Shown: positions 6,919 through 16,597 of the stretch, piece after piece
Position numbering within the stretch: position 1 is the first letter of the stretch
Layout of the letters: every line of letters starts with the position of its first letter
Assembly (NCBI GenBank): GCA_900315945.1
Contig: ONAZ01000014.1
Location: 1 to 64,000, forward strand
Source of the DNA: an uncultured Lachnospiraceae bacterium
Lineage (GTDB): Bacteria; Bacillota; Clostridia; Lachnospirales; Lachnospiraceae
DNA: 64,000 bases
Reading direction: 5' to 3'
Translations under genes and position numbers: made by a program
Notes under the pieces: model-generated
The model's input: the letters and a program-made list of their open reading frames with translations, nothing else
Databases searched by the model: none
Told to the model about the DNA's origin: nothing

Positions 6919-8865
6919 CTAATGGAAGAATTTATCAAGCTCCTTCATTTCAATAGGGCGAGAGTACTTGTATCCTTGTAGGAATTCAGCATGCATATCA
7001 ATACATCTTTTTTCGTCATTGGAGTCTTCTATACCTTCATACAATACTTTGTATTTTAGATGCTTGAACATTCCTGCAAATGTATTAACCATATATTCCG
7101 ATGATTTATTCTTGGCAGATTCTATAACTAGGGAGCGATCGAATTTGATAATATCAAAAGGTAATTCCATAATACGATCAAAGTTAGAATATCCAGTACC
7201 AAAGTCATCAAGATAGAATTTAATTCCGTATTTCTTTAGTTCCTCAATACGATTTTTAACAAGTTCGAAATCTTCATCATTTTGACTCTCTGTTAATTCA
7301 ACAGCAATCATGGAATAAGGTATATTATTCTTCTCAATTATCTCTATAATGTCTTTTGCAAAATTGTCATCCCTTACTTCCTGCATAGAGAAGTTAACGG
7401 ATATACGCTTTGGATTTTTCCCTTCATCAATAAATTTGCGAATCACTTTACAAGTTTTATTAAGAATTATAAGTGATAGAGTATGAATATAGTTATGCTG
7501 CTCAGCAAGTGGAATAAAGTAATCAGGATAAATCATCTCTTTATTAGGCAACTTGAGTCGCATAAGAGCCTCTGCCGTATCATATGTATTTGTAGATACA
7601 TTATATACAGGCTGGCTATATGGCAGTACTCTTTCATCTTCAAGATTCTTCTTAGTAGCAATATCTTCCAGTTCTGATAAGACATATTGTTGTGTCTTAA
7701 AGCTTTCAATATCGTCATCAGTAAGCCAATAATAAGTATTAAATGAAATGTTAGGCTCAATAAAATCAAAAAGAGCTGAGTAGAGATTGTCTTTATTAAG
7801 AAATTCTCTACTTACTAGGAACATTGCTTTGAAATCATATGAATATTTTTCAAATAGTTTATTAAAAGTATCACACAAATCCGAAATTATCTTGTAATAG
7901 TTTGGATTAATAGCTTTTGGAAATACCATTATAAGTCTTCCTTTAACTCTAAATAGCACACCTTTTTTTATGTTTTTAAAATACTGAAATATTTCAAGTC
8001 GCATTGATGGTGTGAATGAATTAAAGTTCTCAAATCCTGGTATTCTAAGGCACATAAATACTAATTCCTGATTCTTCTTATATGCCTCTTTAATTCGATG
8101 ATTGAAGCTTGATTCACTTACTGCGCCTGTAGAAGTCTCATAAGGATTAGAATGTAATAGATACATTACTGCTATAATAGGCAGTGTCAACGTTATTACT
8201 GTAAATGAAGTCTGGCCGTGAATAGTTTGAAGTATATATACCCAAAAGCATAGTACGAAAACGGCAACAATACTAATAGCTATTCTAGTTACCATACGTT
8301 TTCTGTATCGTATAAGAAGATAGATACAATAGCATATAAAGTAAAAGTACGCTAATCGAAAAATTGAGTATCCTTCTGTAAAATAACTATTATCTATTCT
8401 CTGGAATCCTAGCCCTGTTATTGATACAAATAGTTCCGATAATGCAAATATAACAACGCCAACATTTATATACACAAATGAGAATTTTCTGTCTTTGGGT
8501 TCTAAATACAGAAGCTCGATAGAATAACAGCAGAAAAAACATAATATTAGTAATGTTGTAATACGGAAAACGAAATGGAAAATGTATATAGCAGTATCTG
8601 ATGCTACTTCAGCTTGAATCAGAGAATGCCAAATAAGATCACTCCAAGCCGTAATCATAAGAAATCCAATCATGGCTTGGAACATATGAAATATTTTTCC
8701 CTTGGATACATATGTTATTGTAAATAGAAAGATGAGCATAATGCATAGAACTACAGTAAACACATCTCCAACGGAATTAAATTTTGTTTGATCAAAAACA
8801 AATAAACTTGATTGCAATTTATAACCCTCAATAATTGTACCCATTGCGGATACGGAATAACCCAA
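6919..8865 (-). CDS. membrane-bound EAL-domain cyclic-di-GMP phosphodiesterase
   Basis: A 648-residue protein. Seven or so hydrophobic segments occupy about residues 35-240, then a degenerate GGDEF-like domain without the GGDEF motif, then a C-terminal EAL domain from about 395. The catalytic set is complete: EALMR, VNFS, ELTES, DDFGTGYS, IKFDRS, EGIE and LQGYKYSRP, so hydrolysis of cyclic-di-GMP to pGpG is likely. A promoter precedes it. The start is uncertain: TTG 8865 has AAGAAGG only 3 nt away, while ATG 8844 has no ribosome site. It lies next to a diguanylate cyclase gene of the same strand, so the two probably tune the same messenger. Confidence 0.88.
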   Translation of the reverse strand: MGYSVSAMGTIIEGYKLQSSLFVFDQTKFNSVGDVFTVVLCIMLIFLFTITYVSKGKIFHMFQAMIGFLMITAWSDLIWHSLIQAEVASDTAIYIFHFVFRITTLLILCFFCCYSIELLYLEPKDRKFSFVYINVGVVIFALSELFVSITGLGFQRIDNSYFTEGYSIFRLAYFYFICYCIYLLIRYRKRMVTRIAISIVAVFVLCFWVYILQTIHGQTSFTVITLTLPIIAVMYLLHSNPYETSTGAVSESSFNHRIKEAYKKNQELVFMCLRIPGFENFNSFTPSMRLEIFQYFKNIKKGVLFRVKGRLIMVFPKAINPNYYKIISDLCDTFNKLFEKYSYDFKAMFLVSREFLNKDNLYSALFDFIEPNISFNTYYWLTDDDIESFKTQQYVLSELEDIATKKNLEDERVLPYSQPVYNVSTNTYDTAEALMRLKLPNKEMIYPDYFIPLAEQHNYIHTLSLIILNKTCKVIRKFIDEGKNPKRISVNFSMQEVRDDNFAKDIIEIIEKNNIPYSMIAVELTESQNDEDFELVKNRIEELKKYGIKFYLDDFGTGYSNFDRIMELPFDIIKFDRSLVIESAKNKSSEYMVNTFAGMFKHLKYKVLYEGIEDSNDEKRCIDMHAEFLQGYKYSRPIEMKELDKFFH

Positions 8866-8882
8866 TTACCTTCTTACTTATA

Positions 8883-8910
8883 ATTATACTTTTATTGCGC
8901 TTTTTTTCAA
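8883..8910 (-). promoter_or_regulatory. promoter of the EAL gene
   Basis: On the minus strand TTGAAA (8910-8905) and TATAAT (8888-8883) are 16 bp apart. The predicted transcript leader is only about 10-12 nt, which agrees with the TTG start close by. Confidence 0.65.
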
Positions 8911-8923
8911 TGAAAAACCAAAA

Positions 8924-10288
8924 TTAACTTGAATAGAAAGAAACGCCCTTTCGTCCTTTTTCTTTTGTATTATATAAGGCTTCATCAGCTCTCTTGAAAA
9001 TATCATTTCGTGTAATTCCATCATCACCAAAAGCAACACCAACACTAACTGAGATTGGAGGAAGGTTGTCCTCTTCGCTTGTGTTTAGAAGAGTTTCGTT
9101 GATTTTTCTAACCTTCTTTGTTATTAATTTGGAGAGTCTTGGATCAGCATTAACCATTATTACAGCAATTTCGTCACCACCAATTCTACATATGTAGTCT
9201 TGAGATCTGAAATTACCAAATACTGAATCGGAAGCCTTAATTAGAATCTTGTCTCCAACGTCATGTCCATATTCGTCATTTATATTTTTGAATTTATCAA
9301 GGTCAATTAGTAGAAGAGCACATGAATCTAACTCTAAATTCTTCATTAGGAAATCATACCCACGACGATTGTATAGTCCTGTCAGTTTATCGTGAGTTGC
9401 TTCATATGTTAATTTCTCTTTTTTTGCAAGGTTAGTTTGATGCATGAGATTATATGTCTTTGCTAAGAATTTTATCTCATATGCACCTTTGACAGGTATA
9501 TCCTCTTCGTCACGTATTTTCTCGATACACACTCCCAAAGGTCTAATAACCAGAGAAGTAGTAAGTAGAACAATGACAAACATTATAATTATTAATAGAA
9601 CAGTAAGAACGTGTTCAATAGTAACCTGATTTTGCATCTTATCAGCCATTTCAGTTTGTTTGTTACTCATTTCCGTTTCAAGTTCTGTAAGACAGGTTTG
9701 CATATGAGTAGATATAGTATCTTTCTTACGTTGGTAATCTTTGCCGAAGACGATTTTCTCGGCTTCTTCTTTCTTCTCGTCTGTAGATAATGATGCAATC
9801 CAACTAGGAAGAGTAACATTTTGTATTTCTTCAGGATATGTTGAAATATCATAGCCATTAGCATCAACAATTAGTCGGGCTGCGTAATATTCGTCATTCA
9901 TAAGATCTAGGGATTCTCGCATGGCTTCATTTAAGTTATAGAAAGCCACAGTATCACCCTGGTTTGCTTTAAGGTTAGAAAGAGCATTTTCTCTACGCTT
10001 TGTAGTATTTGCCTCTTCGAAATAGTCGTCTAGATATGCCTTGTCTCCAGATGTTACGAAGTATCTTATTTGCTCTGTAAGATAATCAGAAGCCTGTTGC
10101 AGTTCGTATGCGCTCTTTCTAAGGGAAAAGAGGTTTCTAGTTGCATTGTGAGTTTCTTCATATATCAGAGTTGTCTGATGCATGGCAATAAGAAGTATAA
10201 CAGTAATTATAATTGCCATTCCAAGCATAATGTAATTTAGAGCTTTAAGAGATGCTCCTTGTTTTATGATTCTTTTTAACTTTCTCAT
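8924..10288 (-). CDS. membrane-bound diguanylate cyclase (GGDEF)
   Basis: A 454-residue protein. Transmembrane helices at about 18-36 and 222-245 enclose a helical sensor domain that would face the outside; a short linker leads to a GGDEF domain (about 295-454). The active site reads RIGGDEIAV (GGDEI variant) and the allosteric inhibition site RxxD is present as RSQD five residues upstream, so the enzyme should be active and feedback-inhibited. AGAGGT precedes the ATG. It is 58 bp upstream of the EAL gene on the same strand. Confidence 0.92.
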   Translation of the reverse strand: MRKLKRIIKQGASLKALNYIMLGMAIIITVILLIAMHQTTLIYEETHNATRNLFSLRKSAYELQQASDYLTEQIRYFVTSGDKAYLDDYFEEANTTKRRENALSNLKANQGDTVAFYNLNEAMRESLDLMNDEYYAARLIVDANGYDISTYPEEIQNVTLPSWIASLSTDEKKEEAEKIVFGKDYQRKKDTISTHMQTCLTELETEMSNKQTEMADKMQNQVTIEHVLTVLLIIIMFVIVLLTTSLVIRPLGVCIEKIRDEEDIPVKGAYEIKFLAKTYNLMHQTNLAKKEKLTYEATHDKLTGLYNRRGYDFLMKNLELDSCALLLIDLDKFKNINDEYGHDVGDKILIKASDSVFGNFRSQDYICRIGGDEIAVIMVNADPRLSKLITKKVRKINETLLNTSEEDNLPPISVSVGVAFGDDGITRNDIFKRADEALYNTKEKGRKGVSFYSS

Positions 10289-10349
10289 ATTGACCTCTTA
10301 TATACTATTAAAATATTTAATGGTTTATTAGACGTGCCAAAATATTATA

Positions 10350-11753
10350 TCACATTTCTTGAGATTTGTTAATTATTGGACTCCTGTAGAATATTGTAAA
10401 TAATGTTGCTATTACACAAAATACTGCAATACATATAAGCATTTGCTGATATCCTAAGATTCCATTATTCTCAGATATAAAGCCCACAAATATGGCAGGA
10501 GCTATTGTTGTACCAACCTGTCTTACTAAGGCAACTGTAGCTATGGCAGAAGTGGAATCTTCTTTTTTCGTATTTTCAAGAATCATATAGTTAGTAGGTG
10601 ATCCCATTGCAAATCCAAGTCCAAGTCCCACAACTGCAAGGCCTATTACAAGTGAAATAATACTTGGATGAACAGATACATAGAAGGCAAGGAAAAGATA
10701 TGCACCAATCATAAGCATAAGCCCAGATATCAGAACTGGCTTAGGCCCCCATTTGTCAACTAGCTTGCCTCCTAGAGGAGGTCCAATCATTGATGTTATT
10801 CCAATAGCCAGCATATAATAACCTCCTGAGCCTGCAGGAGCATTCATTATATATTCTGCGTATTCTGGAACAAGCATCATTGCAATTATTATACATCCTA
10901 TAAAAAATGACGTAATCATAGTTATAACTATAGGTTTGCTATGGAGAAATTCAATGTGAAAAACAGGGTTTTTTGCTCTTCTTTCAACAAAGATAAATAA
11001 AATTGTAAGAATTATAGATAGCACAAGTGGAATCCATACCATAGGATTGGTTATAGAAGCACCTATATTGAAGAAATCTAGGCCTTTTAATCCAAGTAGA
11101 AGTAGTAATATCTGCGCTATAAATAGTACAGAGCCTGCGTAATCCATTTTGCCTGACTCTGCAGTAGTGTTTTTTCGTAGGAAAATTCTAGTTAGAATGA
11201 AAAGTATAATGCATATTGGAGCTGCAATATAGAACATAACAGACCAGTTTTCTGCTCCTACTAATTGAACAATTGCACTTCCTACTCCAGAGCCTAGAAC
11301 ATTAGATATTCCTGATACTGCAGCGGCTATACCAAGTGCAAAGCCTCGTTTCTCTTTGGGAAAGGATGTTCCTATCTCAGCATTTGCCACAGGAATCATT
11401 CCGCCTGCACCGGAGGCTTGTATTATTCGACCTGCAAGTAGCATAGGAAAGCCACCTATTTTTGCAGATAAGCCACATATAAGAGCGCCACACATAAATA
11501 CAAGAATACATATAGAGAAAACCCTATTTCTTCCATACTTATCTGCTACTTTACCGATGATTGGTATTAGGGCAGCATAGAACAGTGTATAAATGTTAAT
11601 CATCCATATTCCGGTGCTATCATCTAATCCCAGATCTAATTGAATTACAGTTCTTACAGGAGCTACCATTCCAACGAATAGTCCACCGATTAGTAGACCT
11701 AGACAATATATAACAAGTATAGAGGCAAAGCCTGAATCTTTTTTCTTACTCAT
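10350..11753 (-). CDS. MFS multidrug exporter, DHA2-like
   Basis: A 467-residue polytopic membrane protein with 14 or so hydrophobic helices. The MFS loop motif GKVADKYGRNRVF after the second helix and the drug-antiporter motif C region (AVSGISNVLGSGVGSAI) are visible, as in EmrB/QacA-type H+ antiporters. ATG 11753 (MSKKKDSG) is preferred because AAGGTGG lies 8 nt before it; the upstream GTG 11786 and ATG 11777 have no ribosome site. It is divergent from the surface-protein gene. Substrate not predictable. Confidence 0.87.
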   Translation of the reverse strand: MSKKKDSGFASILVIYCLGLLIGGLFVGMVAPVRTVIQLDLGLDDSTGIWMINIYTLFYAALIPIIGKVADKYGRNRVFSICILVFMCGALICGLSAKIGGFPMLLAGRIIQASGAGGMIPVANAEIGTSFPKEKRGFALGIAAAVSGISNVLGSGVGSAIVQLVGAENWSVMFYIAAPICIILFILTRIFLRKNTTAESGKMDYAGSVLFIAQILLLLLGLKGLDFFNIGASITNPMVWIPLVLSIILTILFIFVERRAKNPVFHIEFLHSKPIVITMITSFFIGCIIIAMMLVPEYAEYIMNAPAGSGGYYMLAIGITSMIGPPLGGKLVDKWGPKPVLISGLMLMIGAYLFLAFYVSVHPSIISLVIGLAVVGLGLGFAMGSPTNYMILENTKKEDSTSAIATVALVRQVGTTIAPAIFVGFISENNGILGYQQMLICIAVFCVIATLFTIFYRSPIINKSQEM

Positions 11754-11809
11754 AGAATTTTCCACCTTCTGTGGCATATTTGTCACTCTTTATATTTAAG
11801 CCAATAAAG

Positions 11810-11818
11810 ATTATATCA
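11810..11818 (-). promoter_or_regulatory. extended -10 promoter of the MFS gene
   Basis: The minus strand reads TGATATAAT (11818-11810), an extended -10 element, about 50 nt upstream of the start codon. No -35 box at the usual distance is convincing. Confidence 0.55.
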
Positions 11819-11941
11819 CTAAATGAAGAACGATTTGTGTACAAATAATGATAGACATTATATCTTTTATTATGGTAAAATCACTATAAATATGTGCAAT
11901 AAATTGTATAAAGTGCGAGTTAAAATAATAAGGAGATTCAT

Positions 11942-14389
11942 ATGGGTAGAACAGCAAGGTTAACAGGATTAGTATTATTAACTCTTGGATTAATTTTGGG
12001 AATGGTTATGGTATTTCCTAAGATTGCTAAGGCAGAAGGAACTGATGATAATTCAAATTATGAATTAGTAGAAAGCAGTTCAAGTCAGAAACTGGCTGCA
12101 CCTAACTATACTGCAAATGCAACAGCTACGAATAATCCGGGTGTATATGAGACAGAGGCACATGAGGGTGCTGATAAATCCACTGCTACAATAGGTATTC
12201 CATCTGTATCAAAGCAGAATCTGGAAAATAATCCTACAGAGGAATCTCCTGCAATTATTACAGGTGCTGCTGTTAATTATGAGGATAAGACAGGTCCTAC
12301 TGAGTTTACACCTAAAGAAGGAGCGACTCTCGTGGCACCATATTCAGAATTTCGCTGGAGCGTAATTGACGAGCAGGTTAAGGATGCGGACGGTAATATT
12401 ACAGTCCATAAAAAGCTTTCCGGATTCGATGGTACTTATTATATTATAAGAGTAGATATTACTGACTTGGTACGTGATACTACAACAACACAGTATCTAC
12501 ATGTTAAGCAGGAAGGCAATTCTGCCCTTATGGTTCTTACTGGTATGGGAACAGGTGATGATGCTCATACTTTTTCTGATGCCATGGGCAATTGGACAGG
12601 AGCATATGCTGTTACAAACGGTGATTCTGAAGCCCTTAGACATAAGACTAATTCACCAGATGGAAAATTATATTTTGATATAATTTTACAAGCATCAGGC
12701 AAGCTTGCAGCAGGAGCAGACCAGGGACAGCAGGGAGCACCAAGTGCAGATTGGTCCCTTAGTTTCTATATTGATGATACATTAGATTATAATCCTGGCT
12801 TACATTATGATCCTCAATCAACAGATCCAAATCACGCAGCTAACTGCTTGGCTAAGTTCTTTGACCCAACTAAGTATACAGCAGCAACTAAGAAAGCCAG
12901 CTACACTGTAAAGGGCTCTGACCTTGAGATTGATGTAATGGTAGATGATAGAGAGGTTGCAGGAGATAAGCCAAAGTTTTGGTCACTAACAAAGGCTATT
13001 TCTCATCAACCATTTGATTCACATACAATTAAGCTTATTAGTGAAGTGCCAGTACTTGAGGGTCTTAATCTTACAGGTACAGCTACTAATCACAGAAATG
13101 TAATTCTTGATGTTAATAGCTTTGATATCCAGATTGCTAATAATACAACAACTAATCAGGCTGGTCTTGTTGTTGGTAACAACGCAACACTTACAATTAT
13201 GGATAGCACACACACAGCAGGTGCAGAACTTGCAATTGGTAACAATGCTAACATGATTATTCAGAATGGTGGAACACTAGTAGTTGACCCTACATGCGTA
13301 TTTGAAGTTGAATATGATGCAGCTTCAGTAACACAAGGACAGTCAGCTTCACCTCTATCTAACGGTGAGATTATTATTGAGAATGGCGGAACATTAATTA
13401 ATAACGGTGTTGTAAATGTTGAAGGAACAGAAGGAAAACCAATTGATGTTACTACACCAGTAAGTCGTGATATAAGACCTGCAGTTATGATTATTCAACC
13501 AGGCGGAGTATTTAATAATAATGGAACACTATCTGTAAAGGGTAGATTGTATGTTCTTGGTAATCTTACTAATAATGGCCTATATAATGACATAATAAGT
13601 AAGACTGATCCAGATAAGGGTTCAATTGACTATCATAAAGGACTTCAGATTACATGGAAGGATGATGTAACTCAGGCAGGAGTTGTTCCAGGTACAGTAT
13701 ATGTAGGAATTGATCCTAGTGGAAATATCTATAGAAATGCAATACTTGTTAATAATGGTGATGTTGTTATAGCACCAGGTGCAATTGAATTATATGGAAT
13801 ACTTGATACAAGAAATGGTCATATATATCTATGTGATGTAACAGAAGCAATTATTCCTGTTGCACCTACTACAGCTGATCCTCTTACAGTTGAGAAGAGA
13901 ATACAGCTATCTCAACCAGCATATGGATTATTAAATGTACATGAAGGAGCTACAATTCTTGGCTCAGAAGCAAATTTCTCTGGTGGCAAGGTTGCACTAC
14001 TTCATAACGGAGTAATGGGTGCATTAACTAATACAGGTGAAGCCATCAAGAATATTGGAGATGTAAGAGCAGATGATTTTGTACTATCTGCAAATGATGG
14101 CGTAAGAGATCTAATCCAGGGTGTTGATTTTATTCTACATGATGGATGGGTTGAATTTACAGATGCATATCTATCAAGCTTTAGCGGTGTAAGAACTGTA
14201 AGAATTAATATTGGATATAGGTTCCTTTATATCGACGTTGTAGGAACAAAACCAACAGGTACAATTAAGAGAGGTGCGCCTAAGACAGGTGACAATAACT
14301 CTATGATGGTATGGTTATTACTTATTCTATCTGGAATGTCAGTACTTGGAGCTACAGTTTTAGTTAATAGAAGAAGATATAACAAATAA
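11942..14389 (+). CDS. sortase-anchored cell-surface protein
   Basis: An 815-residue secreted protein. The N-terminus has a signal peptide (hydrophobic core LVLLTLGLILGMVMVF followed by AKA). The C-terminus has a PKTGDN sorting-type signal, a hydrophobic helix (VWLLLILSGMSVLGATVLV) and a basic tail RRRYNK, the variant of LPxTG common in Lachnospiraceae. The middle contains repeated short strands with GGTL(V/I) and NNG turns (for example IIENGGTLINNGVVNVEG), suggesting a beta-helix. AGGAG precedes ATG. Function is unknown; an adhesin or cell-wall role is likely. No sortase gene is in the window. Confidence 0.8.
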   Translation: MGRTARLTGLVLLTLGLILGMVMVFPKIAKAEGTDDNSNYELVESSSSQKLAAPNYTANATATNNPGVYETEAHEGADKSTATIGIPSVSKQNLENNPTEESPAIITGAAVNYEDKTGPTEFTPKEGATLVAPYSEFRWSVIDEQVKDADGNITVHKKLSGFDGTYYIIRVDITDLVRDTTTTQYLHVKQEGNSALMVLTGMGTGDDAHTFSDAMGNWTGAYAVTNGDSEALRHKTNSPDGKLYFDIILQASGKLAAGADQGQQGAPSADWSLSFYIDDTLDYNPGLHYDPQSTDPNHAANCLAKFFDPTKYTAATKKASYTVKGSDLEIDVMVDDREVAGDKPKFWSLTKAISHQPFDSHTIKLISEVPVLEGLNLTGTATNHRNVILDVNSFDIQIANNTTTNQAGLVVGNNATLTIMDSTHTAGAELAIGNNANMIIQNGGTLVVDPTCVFEVEYDAASVTQGQSASPLSNGEIIIENGGTLINNGVVNVEGTEGKPIDVTTPVSRDIRPAVMIIQPGGVFNNNGTLSVKGRLYVLGNLTNNGLYNDIISKTDPDKGSIDYHKGLQITWKDDVTQAGVVPGTVYVGIDPSGNIYRNAILVNNGDVVIAPGAIELYGILDTRNGHIYLCDVTEAIIPVAPTTADPLTVEKRIQLSQPAYGLLNVHEGATILGSEANFSGGKVALLHNGVMGALTNTGEAIKNIGDVRADDFVLSANDGVRDLIQGVDFILHDGWVEFTDAYLSSFSGVRTVRINIGYRFLYIDVVGTKPTGTIKRGAPKTGDNNSMMVWLLLILSGMSVLGATVLVNRRRYNK

Positions 14390-14431
14390 AAAGATACTGC
14401 ATGTTAGTATATATTTTATTGTAATCAATAG

Positions 14432-14478
14432 ATAAGCTACAGTTTTGGAGGCGACTCTTTTTTCTGTAGCTTATTTTA
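14432..14478 (+). terminator. terminator after the surface-protein gene
   Basis: A perfect 11-bp inverted repeat (ATAAGCTACAG and CTGTAGCTTAT) with a 21-nt loop, followed by TTTT. Confidence 0.75.
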
Positions 14479-14509
14479 TGCTATAATACCACATAGTGGG
14501 AGATTATTT

Positions 14510-16006
14510 ATGTCAACAAAATGGAAGATAATATCAATAACTTTTACAACTATATTATTTATTGTTATAGCCATTCTTTCTGTACGTGGAAGGTATCAGT
14601 GGATTATCTGGCCAGAAAGTATTAGTAATTCACGTACTGAGAATGGTGATAATAATTCTAAGATAAATAACAGAGAGAAGATACATATTACTCCTGACAA
14701 ACAGAATATAATTGAAATTAGAAGTGTTGATTATGATGCCACAAGAGACTGTTATATTGTAGATCTTAATCCAATTAAATCCGGAGAAGTTACATTTAGT
14801 GTCGATAGCTCGGACTCGCCCCTCAAAAGTAATACATTTCAGTTTAAAGTGCTTCCTTTTGGCGTCATTATGGTTAAGGGAGACATAGGGAGCATAAGCA
14901 ATGTAGATATCATAAGAGTAGAGATTCTTGTTGTATTTATATTAATTGGTATAAATATTGCTGTTGCTCTTTATAAATTGGTTAAGAAGGACAGGTACTC
15001 TTACACTATAATGTATTACATAGGTGCACTTGTTTTTATCATTGCAAATGTGTTTCTTTTTACAATGCTGGTAATAGTGGATAGTCCAGTCGATGATAAG
15101 TTGTCATATCTAGTTAGCGATTTTGTAAACGATGGTATATATTTTGTATATATGTTATTTCCAATTATAATATTACTTGCAATATTTCTTATTGTAAGTA
15201 ATCTGGTACTTCTTATTAAAGAAGGTGGAGGAATTAGAAATCTCTTGGGAATAGGTTTGGCGCTATTTCTTGTTGTGACTACAATTGGAATCGAATTAAT
15301 AACGAGAATGTTTGCAGGGCAGTCTTATTTTATATATATTGCAGGAACAGTATTCTATGGACTTCTTACATATTTCGAGTGTGTTATGACTGGAACATTT
15401 ATTGCTACCACAATATCACATCGTCATATTCCTAAGAAGGAGATGGGGTATATAATAATACTCGGATGTGGACTTAGAGAAGATGGAACACCTATTCCGC
15501 TGCTTCAGGGCAGAATAGACAGGGCGCTATGGTTATATAATAGACAATTAAAGAAGAAGGGTACAGAGATGATGTTCGTGTGTTCTGGTGGTCAGGGCCC
15601 TGATGAGATAATATCTGAGGCCTTGTCTATTAAGAACTATTTACTGTCTAAAGGAATCAGGGAAGAACTTATCCTTATTGAAGATAAATCCACATCAACC
15701 TATGAGAATATGAAGTATTCTCGGGAAGTGATTGAAGCATATAAGGAGAAAAATGGAATAAATAAAATGCAAAACATTGCATTTTCAACTACTGACTATC
15801 ATGTATTTAGAAGTGGATATCTTGCAGGAAGACTTGGAATTAATGCAGAAGGAATAGGAAGTAGAACAAAGTGGTTTTTCTATCCTAATGCTTTGATAAG
15901 AGAATTTGTTGCCAATATTAGTAATCAGAGGACAAAGCATATTGTCAATTCACTAATAATAAGTGCTATATGTGTAATGATATGTATTGTTAGTATAGTT
16001 GCATAG
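14510..16006 (+). CDS. YdcF/SanA-family (DUF218) membrane protein
   Basis: A 498-residue protein. An N-terminal helix and an extracytoplasmic part of about 90 residues are followed by five to six helices (about 140-300), then a DUF218 domain: IIILGCGLREDGTPIPLLQGR, CSGGQGPDE, then STSTYENMKYS and FSTTDYHVFRSGYLAGRLG. In Firmicutes this family is linked to cell-envelope metabolism and vancomycin-type barrier functions (SanA, ElyC), but the reaction is unknown. GGGAG precedes ATG. Confidence 0.8.
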   Translation: MSTKWKIISITFTTILFIVIAILSVRGRYQWIIWPESISNSRTENGDNNSKINNREKIHITPDKQNIIEIRSVDYDATRDCYIVDLNPIKSGEVTFSVDSSDSPLKSNTFQFKVLPFGVIMVKGDIGSISNVDIIRVEILVVFILIGINIAVALYKLVKKDRYSYTIMYYIGALVFIIANVFLFTMLVIVDSPVDDKLSYLVSDFVNDGIYFVYMLFPIIILLAIFLIVSNLVLLIKEGGGIRNLLGIGLALFLVVTTIGIELITRMFAGQSYFIYIAGTVFYGLLTYFECVMTGTFIATTISHRHIPKKEMGYIIILGCGLREDGTPIPLLQGRIDRALWLYNRQLKKKGTEMMFVCSGGQGPDEIISEALSIKNYLLSKGIREELILIEDKSTSTYENMKYSREVIEAYKEKNGINKMQNIAFSTTDYHVFRSGYLAGRLGINAEGIGSRTKWFFYPNALIREFVANISNQRTKHIVNSLIISAICVMICIVSIVA

Positions 16007-16060
16007 CTTGAATTTACAAGAATATAATAATACATAATGTATCATAGAATAATAAGAATA

Positions 16061-16069
16061 TGATATAAT
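16061..16069 (+). promoter_or_regulatory. extended -10 promoter of mscL-mnmA
   Basis: TGATATAAT, an extended -10 element. The best ribosome site, AAAGGAG at 16084-16090, is 30 nt before the mscL ATG, an unusual distance; no nearer one is seen. Confidence 0.5.
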
Positions 16070-16120
16070 TTATAAAATTAAAGAAAGGAGTGTACCTGTT
16101 ATTAGGTAGAATAATTAGTT

Positions 16121-16597
16121 ATGAGTAAGAAAGAAAAAGGAAAAGGCCTGTTATCTGAATTTAAGAAATTTATCCTTAGGGGAAATGTTATGGATATGGC
16201 TGTTGGTGTCATTGTAGGTGGCGCATTTACAGCTATTGTTACATCTCTTAATAAGGATATATTATCTCCTATTATTGCACTTGTTGGAGGAACTGATTTC
16301 TCCTATCTAACTGTTACACTTGGTTCTGGTGAGAATGCGCCAGTATTATATTATGGTAGCTTTATTACTGCAATTATTAATTTCTTAATTACAGCAATTG
16401 TAATATTCTTAATTGTAAAGGGAATTAATAAGCTAAGTGATAGAGTTAGTGCTAGATTCAAGAAGGAAGAGGAAGAAGCACCTACAGAGAAGGAATGTCC
16501 ATTCTGTAAGACAATGATTAAGATAGATGCTACTCGTTGTCCTAATTGTACTTCTCAATTGCCAGTAGAGGAAGTCGCAGAAGAGGTTGAAGCATAA
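16121..16597 (+). CDS. mscL: large-conductance mechanosensitive channel with C-terminal zinc ribbon
   Basis: A 158-residue channel protein that opens under hypo-osmotic shock. The conserved first segment EFKKFILRGNVMDMAVGVIVGGAFTAI is split here as EFKKFILRGNVMDMAVG then VIVGGAFTAIVTSL; the second helix spans about 80-102. After the usual cytoplasmic helix a zinc ribbon has been added: CPFCK and CPNC (about 126-145). The channel body is of normal length and the ribbon replaces the simple C-terminal tail. The gene ends one base before the mnmA ATG, so both are one operon. Confidence 0.93.
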   Translation: MSKKEKGKGLLSEFKKFILRGNVMDMAVGVIVGGAFTAIVTSLNKDILSPIIALVGGTDFSYLTVTLGSGENAPVLYYGSFITAIINFLITAIVIFLIVKGINKLSDRVSARFKKEEEEAPTEKECPFCKTMIKIDATRCPNCTSQLPVEEVAEEVEA

